Source of the DNA: Perkinsus chesapeaki | Taxonomy: Eukaryota > Perkinsozoa > Perkinsida > Perkinsidae | DNA: 64,000 nt | Direction: 5' to 3' | NCBI GenBank assembly: GCA_013115145.1 | Contig: JAAPAO010000011.1 | Location: forward strand, 1-64,000 | Part shown: positions 23,529-32,902 of the stretch, piece after piece | How the letters are laid out: every line of letters begins with the position of its first letter | Numbering within the stretch: the stretch's first letter is position 1 | Made by a program: the position numbers and the translations under genes | The notes under the pieces: generated by a model | The model's database searches: none | Told to the model about the DNA's origin: nothing | The model's input: the letters and a program-made list of their open reading frames with translations, nothing else

Positions 23529-23969
23529 TTAAATAATGGAGAAAGATGGCCCGATATAAACGTAACGAGATACCCCTTTTTTCCAATACATAAGAATGGT
23601 ATTACTTGGGTGGTAGAACGTCAGCTGCTTGAGAGTCATCTCAGATTGCATCCTTCTAAAGATAAGTTCGAGTTCGGGCGGCACGGGCTGCACCGAATTC
23701 AGAGTTATAATCCCATCAGAGCTTATACCATAGTGAGCAGAAAAGTAGTACCGCTTGGCGAGATCGTAGTACAGGACAAACGTGAGGTTGCACTGACCAG
23801 TCGGCGAGCTCGCGAAGCGGAGTTCACGGACAGGGACGCTCTCAGCAGTCGAGCTAAAGTTGAATCCATATGCACCAAATAAGCACCCAGGGCGTGTCGG
23901 CTCAGCCGCAAAAGCAGACGAGGTGGCTAAGACGCTGATGAGGCATGCGATGGTGGGGAAAGTTGCCAT
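23529..23969 (-). CDS. Secreted protein, 146 residues
   Basis: An intronless frame from ATG 23969. The N-terminus MATFPTIACLISVLATSSAF followed by A-AEPTRPGC is a textbook signal peptide with cleavage after AFA. The mature part (about 125 residues) has two cysteines (PGCLFG and TGQCNL), many aromatic residues (FVLYYDLAKRYYFSAHYG) and alternating polar/hydrophobic runs suggestive of beta structure, ending SRYVYIGPSFSII. No family recognised. It is the clearest secreted protein outside the 14-cysteine pair. Confidence 0.75.
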   Translation of the reverse strand: MATFPTIACLISVLATSSAFAAEPTRPGCLFGAYGFNFSSTAESVPVRELRFASSPTGQCNLTFVLYYDLAKRYYFSAHYGISSDGIITLNSVQPVPPELELIFRRMQSEMTLKQLTFYHPSNTILMYWKKGVSRYVYIGPSFSII

Positions 23970-24889
23970 TTGAGCTGACAGGAAATGTCCACTGTTAAGG
24001 AGGTGAGCTCTCGTGAATAAAGCAGCTCGATAGTGGAGACGCCGTACACCTGACGCGTGCTATCATGTAGAAAGGCTCGAAGTACGCCATCAACAAGCAG
24101 CAGAATTTTGGATGCGGCTCCAGGTTGGTTACTCTGTGGTAGCAATCTCACTTTGTGATACAGGCGGGAAGTGAGATCCACGAAGCGGATCCATGGAGCG
24201 CTACAAGGCAAGAGCGCTCCAGAAAAAACATCGAACCACTCGGTAGTGATAGTAAAACGAACAAACAGATGAAGTCGCATGTTGGAATAGGTTTTCTCAA
24301 CTGCGGTTGAATGCAGATCTTACGCAGTGTGAAAAGCAACTCACATTAGTAATTCATACAGAAACTTCACACCAAAGGAAAGGCTGGTCAGTTTAGACGA
24401 CTACGATTGAGAGGGCAATCCAAGGGCTGGCAGCATCGGCGCAGGTCCGCGATGCTTACGACGCTCCTTCCTTAGTTGTCGTATCTCTTCGAGTGTCACA
24501 CCTTCAACACTTAACCTTTATCACTCGAGATACTTCCTGGCTGATCTGAAGTGCTTTCGTATCAGCAGGAGCGTAAGATCTGCGAGTCGGTGAGAGTCCT
24601 CCACCCGCAGCGGGTGACCCGCTGAACGAATACCGCTGACGAGCTGGAGGAATTCCCGACTCTAATGGTCGTAGCAACCGACCGGTAACTTACCGGCGGT
24701 AAGCAGCCTCTATCGGAGCAAAATCAGGAAGGAATTTCACCCCATATATCACACGATCTCCCCTAGCTTCGGCCTGCTCTTGAAGGAGCGTCTTCTGCGA
24801 CGAGAAATCCCCGAATGTTGAATCAGCATTGCTCATAGAAGCTGGACTAGTTCATCTTGTTTCTTCTCGGCCGCAGCAACAGTAAGACA
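23970..24889. other. Upstream region, possible partial gene on the minus strand
   Basis: A 117-codon minus frame (23927-24280) starts MRLHLFVRFTITTEWFDVFS and overlaps the start of the secreted-protein gene in another frame. It could be a degenerate relative or chance. From 24300 to 24890 only short frames are seen. Confidence 0.25.
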
Positions 24890-25640
24890 CCGTACTGGTC
24901 CCTTCTTTCTATTTTTCAGCTCCTCCGGACATGGGTGGGAGAGCTTGCAAGGTCTGAGCGAGTTGAAGTGGCTGTGGGGGCCACGGGTAGATCCTTGGTA
25001 TCGAGTCGGGATCATGCTGGGGTAACCAGAGGGAGATTGCCCGTGATTGTTTTTATTCAAGATGATTTCCCAGTGCTATGGGGGTTTTGATATCAGTCAA
25101 CGCCTAAGCCATCAACTCAAGATGCTCGGCTGATTGGGTTGGATGACAGAGAGAGACAGTGCATTTCTCTGCTCTGTCGCACGCGAACTAGCTCCACTGG
25201 AGTTAGGACACATGCCCTCCGTGCTACTCACACAAAAAATAACTCGTAGCCTACGTAGGCAGCGCGAGTGACCTTCACATTCCCTACGTTACAGGAATAA
25301 CCACGGGGAGGTCTCTGAGCTCTATTCCCGTACTTCTTAATTAGTTCTATACGGCACTGAACTCGCTCCATAACTGGACCTACACCTTCCATGTGATTCA
25401 ACACACGATATAATATACCGAGCATCCAAAACCGTTAGACTAACAGGGGACACGGTTATTTGGCTTTCTAGAAAGCCACAGGCTGCCGGCTAGGGAATAG
25501 GAGGACTGTCTCGCTCGTAGAGGAGCGGGAGGCCCAGGCTGCTCTATGCCTCGCAGATCCTTACTAAGTAGTAGATAATGAGCCATCAGCCTCACATTGG
25601 ATACCAGCTCGAGATGATGTAGAGATGCCTGTAGGCCTAC
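24890..25640 (+). repeat. Dispersed repeat, copy B
   Basis: The second copy of the block found inside the importin-11-like gene (18965-19460), same orientation. Shared landmarks are CAGCTCCTCCGGACATGGG (about 24917), GAGTTGAAGTGGCTGTGGG (about 24960), GGGGTAACCAGAGGG (about 25018) and the CTCTATGCCTCGCAG segment (about 25540). The spacing between landmarks differs, so the copies carry different insertions or deletions. No reverse transcriptase, transposase or clear terminal repeat is visible. Confidence 0.6.
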
Positions 25641-26213
25641 AGATGACTCCGAAGTGCATATACATCATGCACAGTAGACAATGCTCCAGCAAGGGGGGCT
25701 AGTTCATTTGAACTGCAGTACTATAATTGCAATACCGAGTAGGATAAGACTCATATCATATGCTGATTTATCTTAGCCCTAGTTATAGTATGATCAAGGG
25801 GATCTCTAAGGGACGATACAGCTTTAGCTGTTGTACGTACTACAATGCACTATGGTCAATCAGGCTTTAGTCTATTCTTTGCAATGTCATTTATCCTTAC
25901 AGTAAACCACGACCAACAATGAACCGATTAATGAAGTCAGCAACATTCGACGATGATTTGCATAGGACCGCTCGTCCGATGTCGGCTGACCAGCCTCGAG
26001 ATCGATCTCGAGGGCTCTCCGTAGAGCGAAGGGTATCGTGCTTGACCTTGATTCTTCCGGAAGGAACACCCGTACCTTAGAATCGTCTGTCGGTCCGTGG
26101 TATATCACAATTACTAGCAGCTATGAACCCTGAAGAGCACGCTTTGAAGGAGCGAGATAGTGAGTGCAAGTTTATTCCACCAATATACTGATATGTAAAC
26201 CTCAGAGAATATA
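25641..26213. other. Intergenic, possible small tail-anchored ORF
   Basis: A 73-codon minus frame (25887-26108) ends in RRMLLTSLIGSLLVVVYCKD, which would be a C-terminal membrane anchor, but it starts at GTG and no 5' exon was found. Nothing else is supported. The promoter of the next gene should lie here. Confidence 0.3.
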
Positions 26214-27904
26214 ATGAAGGCAGAGGGAATCCAAGACCCTGAACCGACAGCTCAGTTGGTGCGACTCGAGGCATGGGAGGACCCACTTTTACAGCGAGAT
26301 AAATGCAAGAAAATCATCGGCAACTTGAATGTGAGCTGGCTACTCGACCGTGCGCGTTTCCTCTCAAAGTAGCCAACTGAGACTGACTACTTCCAGTAGC
26401 TCCATTTACTGAGCTTGCTGTTTTTAGGACCGTGGGACACGACCCAAAAAGCCATACATGAACGAGCTTGCGTCCACTCTTCACGAGCTCCTTAAAATGA
26501 TACTGGCATACAGGTTCAAGATTTTCAGAGATATCCCAGAGAGCCAGCTAAAAACTATGCTCAAGGGATTGCGTCTTCTGAAGCTTTTCCCTGGAGACCA
26601 TGTCTGGCAAGAAGGCCAGGAAGCTAATCATGCATTCCTTGTACTAGCATGCGGCGGAGACGCCCGCATTCGAGTACTGACGAAGCACAGAACGGTAACA
26701 ATCCTGAAACCGGGAAGTTGCGCGGAACCAGTGAAGAGTCTACATGTGAGCTCAGCGACTGTCACAGGAAGCGGACGCAGCGCGAAAGTATGGAGCTTCT
26801 GCTCATACTTTTATTCCGCGAAATCCTTGACACAGTGAACGCAGGTCCTGATCGCTGTTCTCGACATTCGTGAGCATCTCGAGCCCAACAGGAAACTAGA
26901 TATCCCGATTCAATGGCAAGCAATCGTAGCGTCAGTCCGTAACTCCCCGCCATTTCGCGAATTGAGCCTTGCACGAAAAGAGGTAACTCGGCCTGGTAAC
27001 TGCACTGCTGGTGGCTATGTTTTCAATTTTAGGTTGAGATGTTTGTTAGTTGTTGTCGAAGGCTGGCTTCAATGAAGGGCTGCCTTCTTGATCTATTGCC
27101 CGATTCCTTTTTTATTGTTATTGCCGGATCCGTTCGTGGCATCATATTGATTGATGGCCGCGAGGTTCCTGTATGGGAGATGCGTCGTGGTGTTCTGTGG
27201 GTGGACCAGCTTGCTGTATCCAAGGATGCCAAGGCCCATATTAGCCATTTCGTGGCTTACGCTGAGGGAGAAACTCAGGTCGGTCTCTTGAGGGGCCGTT
27301 GCAACCTGCACTCAGCAGTGCTAACTTAAGTGATGTCAGATGAGCGCTTCTCTTAGGTCCTATGGATGCCGCGAGAATGGTTTCTAGCGATCTTGGGACG
27401 ACTGAAGCATCTCAGGCAGTGGTTCATTGCACACGACAAGCTGGTCACCCGAGCTATAGAAGACAATATCCACTTTAGTTTTGAGGCGAGACCACGAATG
27501 AAGATGTACATAACGCTTCCTCTCCTCAGCTCCTGGACAAGCCGGATTTCAATAGAAAATCCGTGGCGTACATGGGCTGGATATCCGACAAAGTCTCGAA
27601 AGCTGCAGATACTCCTTTGGACGTTTACAAGGAGCTATGGAGATCTCCTGGGTACGGAAGCCAGGAATCTGCTCGCCGTTTGCGGAGCTTCGACAAAGTG
27701 ACTATGCGTTTCAGGTTCGACGCCATAAGGTGCCGAATGGATCGGCGACGAGGAAGACAGCCTACCATTCGACCAGCTACCTCTGCTGCCCTTAGCTTGC
27801 AAGGGAGCTCGGGTAAAACGCGTCAAAGCCTGGCCATGCTTGGCTCAGTGTTGAGTACCGGCACGCTCCCCAAACGACCAGTTCGCCCGAAAACCGCCTT
27901 GTGA
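26214..27904 (+). CDS. Protein with one or two divergent cyclic-nucleotide-binding-like domains
   Basis: I start at ATG 26214 (MKAEGIQDPEPTAQLVRLEA). An intron of about 90 nt leads to DRGTRPKKPYMNELASTLHE. The next segment, FRDIPESQLKTMLKGLRLLK followed by LFPGDHVWQEGQEANHAFLV, has the pattern of a cNMP-binding domain (helix A, then the beta barrel: F..L....L..... L.....G..V...G). A second barrel-like segment lies at 27040-27370 (DSFFIVIAGSVRGIILIDGR ... VWEMRRGVLWVDQLAV). I do not see a clear phosphate-binding cassette (FGELALI...RAA), so nucleotide binding is doubtful. A basic C-terminal tail rich in Arg, Ser and Thr ends RPKTAL (27904). It could be a divergent PKA regulatory-subunit relative or a structural protein with degenerate domains. 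Exon joins after 27470 are uncertain. Confidence 0.6.
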
Positions 27905-28362
27905 AAATATATCTGGCATGTTCAGTGTTATTGTAATATTTGTCGTGCGATGCGCTATTCACCAAATGATGTTCGTATTCCTTTGTTCCCTGTTATTGCG
28001 TTTGAAAAAGCAGTATGCACTTCAGTGCTCTACACAGAGATCTGAATGAAGTCCGAACAAGTTTGCAAACTTCACGGAAAGATCTTTTCATTCCTTGTTC
28101 GCTTGGAGTATCCAAGGTTCGGCTCGGTTGACAGCTTCCTCTCGGCAACAGGTAAGACGAAGATCCACGGAGTCCAGGGTGCTCTGCGCAGAGGTTGGTT
28201 GTCTGACACGCATGTCCATTGATTTCTCGCATTCGCCCAAGGCACGCACATACACGCCTCAATCAGCTAAGGCCTACAGCAAAATGGTGGTGATGATTGA
28301 ATCGATTGATCTTTTAGCACCATGCCTCCCTTTCAGCTTTTTTGCATCCCAACTAATCCTTA
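27905..28362. other. Upstream region of globin copy 1
   Basis: No supported gene. The segment at about 28228-28320 (TCGCATTCGCCCAAGGCACG...) is repeated with divergence upstream of globin copy 2 (about 29539-29630), so the promoter region was part of the duplicated unit. Confidence 0.5.
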
Positions 28363-28728
28363 ATGTCTGACAAGTGCCTCTTCGACAGAATGGGTGGCGC
28401 TGCTGCCGTTGACGCTGCTGTTGAGAAGTTCAATGAGAAGCAGGTTGTCGACCCTAAGGTTGGCCATTTTTTCAAGGGGAAAGATATGTCAACCTTGAAA
28501 GCTCACCAGAAGGACTTCCTGTCCTATGCCTTTGGCAAGCCTGGTCACGAGTATACTGGGCGCTCTATGAAGGAAGTCCACAAAGGTCTGAATATTAAAG
28601 ATGACGAGTTCAACGCCGTTGCCACTAACCTCGAGAACACTCTTAAAGAACTGAACGTTCCCGCTGGCGAGACTTCTGAAGCCATGCAGATTGTGGAGGG
28701 CCAGAGGAAGAATATCGTTGGCCAGTGA
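28363..28728 (+). CDS. Truncated (2/2) hemoglobin, group I, copy 1
   Basis: An intronless 121-residue protein (MSDKCLFDRMGG) of the usual length for group I truncated hemoglobins. It shows the group I pattern: DRMGG near the start, VVDPKVGHFFKGKDMSTLKA through the B-E region, the FGKPGHEYTGR turn, and MKEVHKGLNIKDDEF, where the His should be the proximal heme ligand (F8). By alignment with the usual VDAFYERV pattern, the B9-B10 pair here is Phe-Asn, so the distal B10 tyrosine that normally stabilises bound oxygen appears to be replaced by Asn. Such proteins bind O2 or NO and are linked to NO detoxification in other organisms. No targeting signal is visible, so cytosolic. 21 of 121 residues differ from copy 2. 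Confidence 0.92.
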   Translation: MSDKCLFDRMGGAAAVDAAVEKFNEKQVVDPKVGHFFKGKDMSTLKAHQKDFLSYAFGKPGHEYTGRSMKEVHKGLNIKDDEFNAVATNLENTLKELNVPAGETSEAMQIVEGQRKNIVGQ

Positions 28729-29684
28729 GCTCGCTGTTTTCTAATCCTCCATATCCACGCTATTGTTTCCAGTTTGCCGTACGAGGCACTTCACTATCAT
28801 CTCATTATCATCTCATTATCATCTGACTTCGTCACTACGTGTAGGCCAGTAGGCATTACAGTGCCTTGACGGCATTGCCATGGTCTCTTAAGCATCAAGT
28901 GTCGAGTTTGTGAGTTTTCTCCAACCCAAACCTAAATAGACCTTCACATTCAGCTGGAGTTCCCTTCGTGCATCGGAAGCCCTTGAGCGGATTTGGGTCT
29001 TACATGCTTCCAAGTATAATAACGAATCTATCCTTCACGCATGCTCTATAAGCAAATACCTCAACTGCTGAATACGACGTCGCTCCCGATGTCGGCTCTG
29101 CAAGATCGTCTAATGCTTAGTACTTTCTCACCGTGGTAATGTGAATGAGCAACCGGAATTCCGGCGTTTATCTCGTGTGGCTGTATTAGGAGACCTATCT
29201 GTGTCACCCTATTAAGCATTCCGAAACCAAAGTTGCCCAAATGGTCCCTCTGCTTTCTGAAAGGTAATCATCAACAGCTGTATGATGAAGGGCTTGGACT
29301 GAAGAATGTACTGAGATTCTGTTGCTGTAGAGATTCAGGGCATCGGCTCCCTTTCTATTGGCACGTGGCCACATAGTCTGTTCCCTATTGTCAGGTCTTT
29401 TCCTCTGCCGCTCGTTAACCAGTGTATCCCAACGGTCGCCCTGATATCCATTAAACCAAGTATGAGATCTACAACCGATTCTAGCGAAAAAGTGGATATC
29501 ACTAAATCTGTTCTACGTCCCCAGTGTCATAGTTTTTTCGCGTTCGCCCTGGGCACGCATACACATACACCAATTAGCTAATGCTCAAAGCAAAGTTAGG
29601 GCTCGTCTAATCTATTGTTGTTTGCTACAGTGCCTTCCAGTAAGGTCATTACACACAGTGTTATTGCTGGTTGAATCAGCTTTA
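28729..29684. other. Spacer between the globin copies
   Basis: No frame of note. An 11-base unit (TCATTATCATC) is repeated about three times at 28791-28823. The segment around 28850-28925 (AGGCATTACAGTGCC... GGTCTCTTA...GTGTCGAGTTT) recurs after copy 2 (about 30217-30300), which sets the 3' limit of the duplicated unit. The final 150 bases resemble the sequence before copy 1. Confidence 0.5.
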
Positions 29685-30050
29685 ATGACTGATAAGTGCC
29701 TCTTTGACAGAATGGGTGGCAAAGCTACCGTTGACGCTGTTGTTGAGCAATCCTATGATAAGCAGGTTGTCGACCCTAAGGTTGGCCATTACTTCGAAGG
29801 CAAAGATATGTCAACCTTGAAAGCTCACCAGAAGGACTTCCTGTCCTATGCCTTTGGCAAGCCTGGTCACGAGTACACTGGGCGCTCTATGAAGGAAGTC
29901 CACAAAGGTCTGAATATTAAAGATGATGACTTCAACGCCTACGCCAATAATATGAACAACACTCTCAAGGAACTGAGTGTTCCCTCTGGAGAGGCGGCTG
30001 AAGCCATGCAGTTTATTGAGGGTCAGAGGAAGAACATCGTTGGCCAATAA
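29685..30050 (+). CDS. Truncated (2/2) hemoglobin, group I, copy 2
   Basis: The tandem paralogue of copy 1, also 121 residues and intronless (MTDKCLFDRMGG). An in-frame TTG upstream at 29622 is ignored because the ATG at 29685 matches the start of copy 1. The B9-B10 pair reads Ser-Tyr (VVEQSYDKQVVDP), so the canonical distal Tyr is present here, unlike copy 1. The proximal His in EVHKGL and the PGHEYTGR turn are kept. Coding bases 29802-29926 match copy 1 (28480-28604) with a single silent change, while both flanking coding parts have many differences, a sign of gene conversion. Its function is probably like that of copy 1 but with different ligand affinity; that is inference. Confidence 0.92.
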   Translation: MTDKCLFDRMGGKATVDAVVEQSYDKQVVDPKVGHYFEGKDMSTLKAHQKDFLSYAFGKPGHEYTGRSMKEVHKGLNIKDDDFNAYANNMNNTLKELSVPSGEAAEAMQFIEGQRKNIVGQ

Positions 30051-30717
30051 GCCTCTTAGGCATTTTTATTTCGCTATAGTCAGTCTACACCTTTATCCAA
30101 CTCGTCTTTGGGGACGTGAATTTCGCGGCGGCGTATTCGTCATTATGGGGCATTCCGCACCCAAAATATACTTTTCATTAGCATCGTCAGCTGCCTTCGT
30201 AACTTGATGCAGACTATTAGGCATTACAGTGCTCGATTACCATTACTGAAAGCATTCGCCATGGTCTCTTATCGCCAAAGTGTCGAGTTTACGAGTTCAC
30301 AAGCACAAATAAGCCCTTCAGCAACGGATAGGATATCATATCTTGTACTATACGGTCTTGTGGTAAAGCCAGTAGCGAGTGTTGCTACCTATGTAAGCCA
30401 GTGGACAAGTGCCATAGGGCATGCTGGCGGTAAAGTTTAACCCTTCATTTGCAGCCACTGTTCCCCTAATTGTGATATTACTGCTTTCACTATGTGTAAT
30501 AGTTTCGTTCAGTGAAAAACTTATGGTGTGAATAATCTGGCAGCCTGGTTCCGTAATAACGTAGCCGGCTTCCGTTCCCTTACGAAACGTTCCCATACGG
30601 GGGTATCTAAGGTTGACCTGTGCCTTTCATAGAGGGGACCCTTTTAAGCTATCTTATGTATCTTTTTGCTGTCTTTCGTCACGAAGGTTTATTAATATCA
30701 AGCGTTACTTTCCTTCA
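30051..30717. other. Intergenic, possible fragment of a secreted-type gene
   Basis: An 82-codon minus frame (30348-30596) starts at ATG with MGTFRKGTEAGYVITEPGCQ and holds several Asn-x-Ser/Thr sites and two cysteines (PGCQ, GTCPLA). It has no signal peptide and I found no 5' exon, so it may be a remnant. The conserved 3' flank of the globin duplication lies at about 30217-30300. Confidence 0.3.
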
Positions 30718-32796
30718 ATGCAATCCTCCAACTACGTTTATTGGGAGAAGCAAGGCGCCGATAACCTGTGTGCTGTCCACTGCGTCAATTCTCTACTGCA
30801 AGGGCCCTACTATAATGGTAATAGGGTCCGTGAGTGGGTGGAAGTATCTGAACCTCAGAAGCGGATCTGAACTCGTTTGCTAGAGACCTGGATAGGGAGG
30901 AGGAGGCGTTGCTCGGCACAAAGATACCTGACGGTCAGAGTCAGAATTATGATGCTTCCGGCAATTATTCAATTGGTGTTATAGAAAAGTGCTTGAAGCG
31001 CTTTGGCGAACTGAAGGTAGGTCTGCGAGTTCGGTGGAGATTAACTGGTTTGGCTAGTGTGTAAATATAATGGGGGCCAAGACCAGGACCGAAGTTTTTT
31101 CGGCACCGCAGTTGGAAAGCGGCTACGTCTGCAACCAGAGCAATCACTGGTTCAGCTTGAGGAGGTACCCATCATAGCACTCTTGCTTGTTTCACAACTC
31201 TGTCAGAGTCGGGTCAGGGTCTCCTGCGTCCCAGACTTGGTGGAATTTAGATTCCCTTAGACTACAAGCCCCTAAGAAGCTCTCAACTCCTACTGAGCTG
31301 TCCTCCCTTATTCAGTCAATTGTCGGACAGGTAAGGCTACCATCAGTTGAGATTAAGCACTAGTCCTCGGTTCAGGGCTACACTGTTTTTGTCATTCGCG
31401 GAGACGTCCCCTTACCTCAGCCTTCTAAGACTGCCAACTCCGGCGGTAGTGAAATGACGTTGGTTAGGGTTTGGGAATTCCGCCCCTTCAGGTATGATGA
31501 CTCTTTCCTCTAATAACGGTATGAAGGGCATGTATCTTACGGAGAGGGAGGCAGCTCAGATGGAGGCAGCAGCTCGATCCAAAACGACTGGGAATTCATT
31601 TGGTACTGAGGGTGTGTAGCCGAGGTTTCATAAGAAAAAGGGGGCAATTATACGGGGTTCTACGGAAAGTATAAGGGCCCGGCTTCCCTAGCTTGTCTTG
31701 TGCCAGGAGGTGCGAAGCTGCTTTGCCGGCATTTTTACTGTTTTTAACGCTGTGTTGGGTGGGTTGGACATGACTGCCGCAGAGATAGCGCGGATAAAAC
31801 CTTCTCGTGAACTATCATAAGTTATATATATTATCCCACAAGAGTTGCTTACTGTGATCATGAGTGATCATTGTACGTCGCTCTGTAACTCATTGAACCT
31901 TCAATGCGAAGCATTGTATAAAAGGGAATGCACCGGATGGGTGCTAAGAAGGTATATCTTAACGCAGCGTTTTCTTCTAGGTGGCGGTGCTAGTGGTGAA
32001 GGTGAGGGCCCCTCAGCATTCACCATGATAGCCCCTAGTGGGGCCAGGAATAACGAGCCTCCTCAGAAGGTGCGCCAAGATGGTCTGTAGAGGGATTACT
32101 ACTCCCCCTTAGACCGACTGGGATGCTCTTGGCTCTGGAAGATCTCTGGGCACATCTACAGACAGCAGCGGCCCATCTCCTCAACCGGAAATCGAGGATC
32201 CAGACCTCGCTGCGGCCCTCGCTGCCAGCCTCAGTGATGTACGTTACTCAACGTAAAGCGTATGATCTTCATGGTGCAGGTAAGCTTGCCAGCGCCTCCT
32301 GATGAGCCGGCGTCTGGTCCGCGAGTGACAACGGTGCAAGTGAGGCTACCCACGGGGAAGAGGTGGACGAGAAGATTCAACTTGGATACCAATACACTCG
32401 GGTAGAATACGGGAGCTAAGCGATCTGACCATACATGAGTACAGGGACTTGTTCCTCTGGATGGAGTGGCAGTCACTGCAAGACAGCAAGACTAGTGGAG
32501 GAACGATGCCACTGTTGACCTCCCTTGGAGGGTACGATGTGCTGAAGCAGGTAGTAGAGGGTCGAGGATTTGGGGGCTTCGGGAGAGATGGAAATTAGGG
32601 CTTCGGGCCATCTCGGCGGAAGTTTCACCGCATTCCGAGAAGCCAGAAGGTGACCATCAGCGGCGAGCCGGCTGAGATAGAGTACAAGTCTCTGGGGGAG
32701 GTAGAATGCCCGGCAACGAGTGGATACCAGGCTGGCGGTTTCAGGCCGGGTTCGAGACGGGGCAGGAAGCGGTTATTTTGCAGTTGTGAAGAATAG
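30718..32796 (+). CDS. ATXN3: Josephin-domain deubiquitinase (ataxin-3-like) with UIM and UBX domain
   Basis: Spliced exons give a Josephin domain: MQSSNYVYWEKQGADNLCAV followed by HCVNSLLQGPYYN (Cys nucleophile in NLCAVHC), EADLNSFARDLDREEEALLG, NYDASGNYSIGVIEKCLKRF, then VCNQSNHWFSLRR (catalytic His) joined across a 42-nt intron to TWWNLDSLRLQ (catalytic Asn), and GYTVFVIRGDVPLPQP. The Cys-His-Asn triad is intact. About 32185-32240 a ubiquitin-interacting motif follows: EIEDPDLAAALAASLSD. About 32325-32385, TTVQVRLPTGKRWTRRFNLD is the first part of a UBX domain, a Cdc48/p97-binding fold; the following exons (RDLFLWMEWQSL) continue it. Human ataxin-3 lacks UBX, while apicomplexan ataxin-3-like proteins are reported to have one. 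Role: ubiquitin-chain editing with Cdc48 in protein quality control. The end is either 32598 or, after one more intron, 32796. Confidence 0.85.
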
Positions 32797-32902
32797 ATAA
32801 TTATTATTAGTGTTGCTTTCAGTGAAGTCTCGGAAAGTTGTAGGGTTGAGTGGGGGAGGGAATGATTGGAGTCAGGCTACCTCCTGCTTGAATGTTATTT
32901 AC

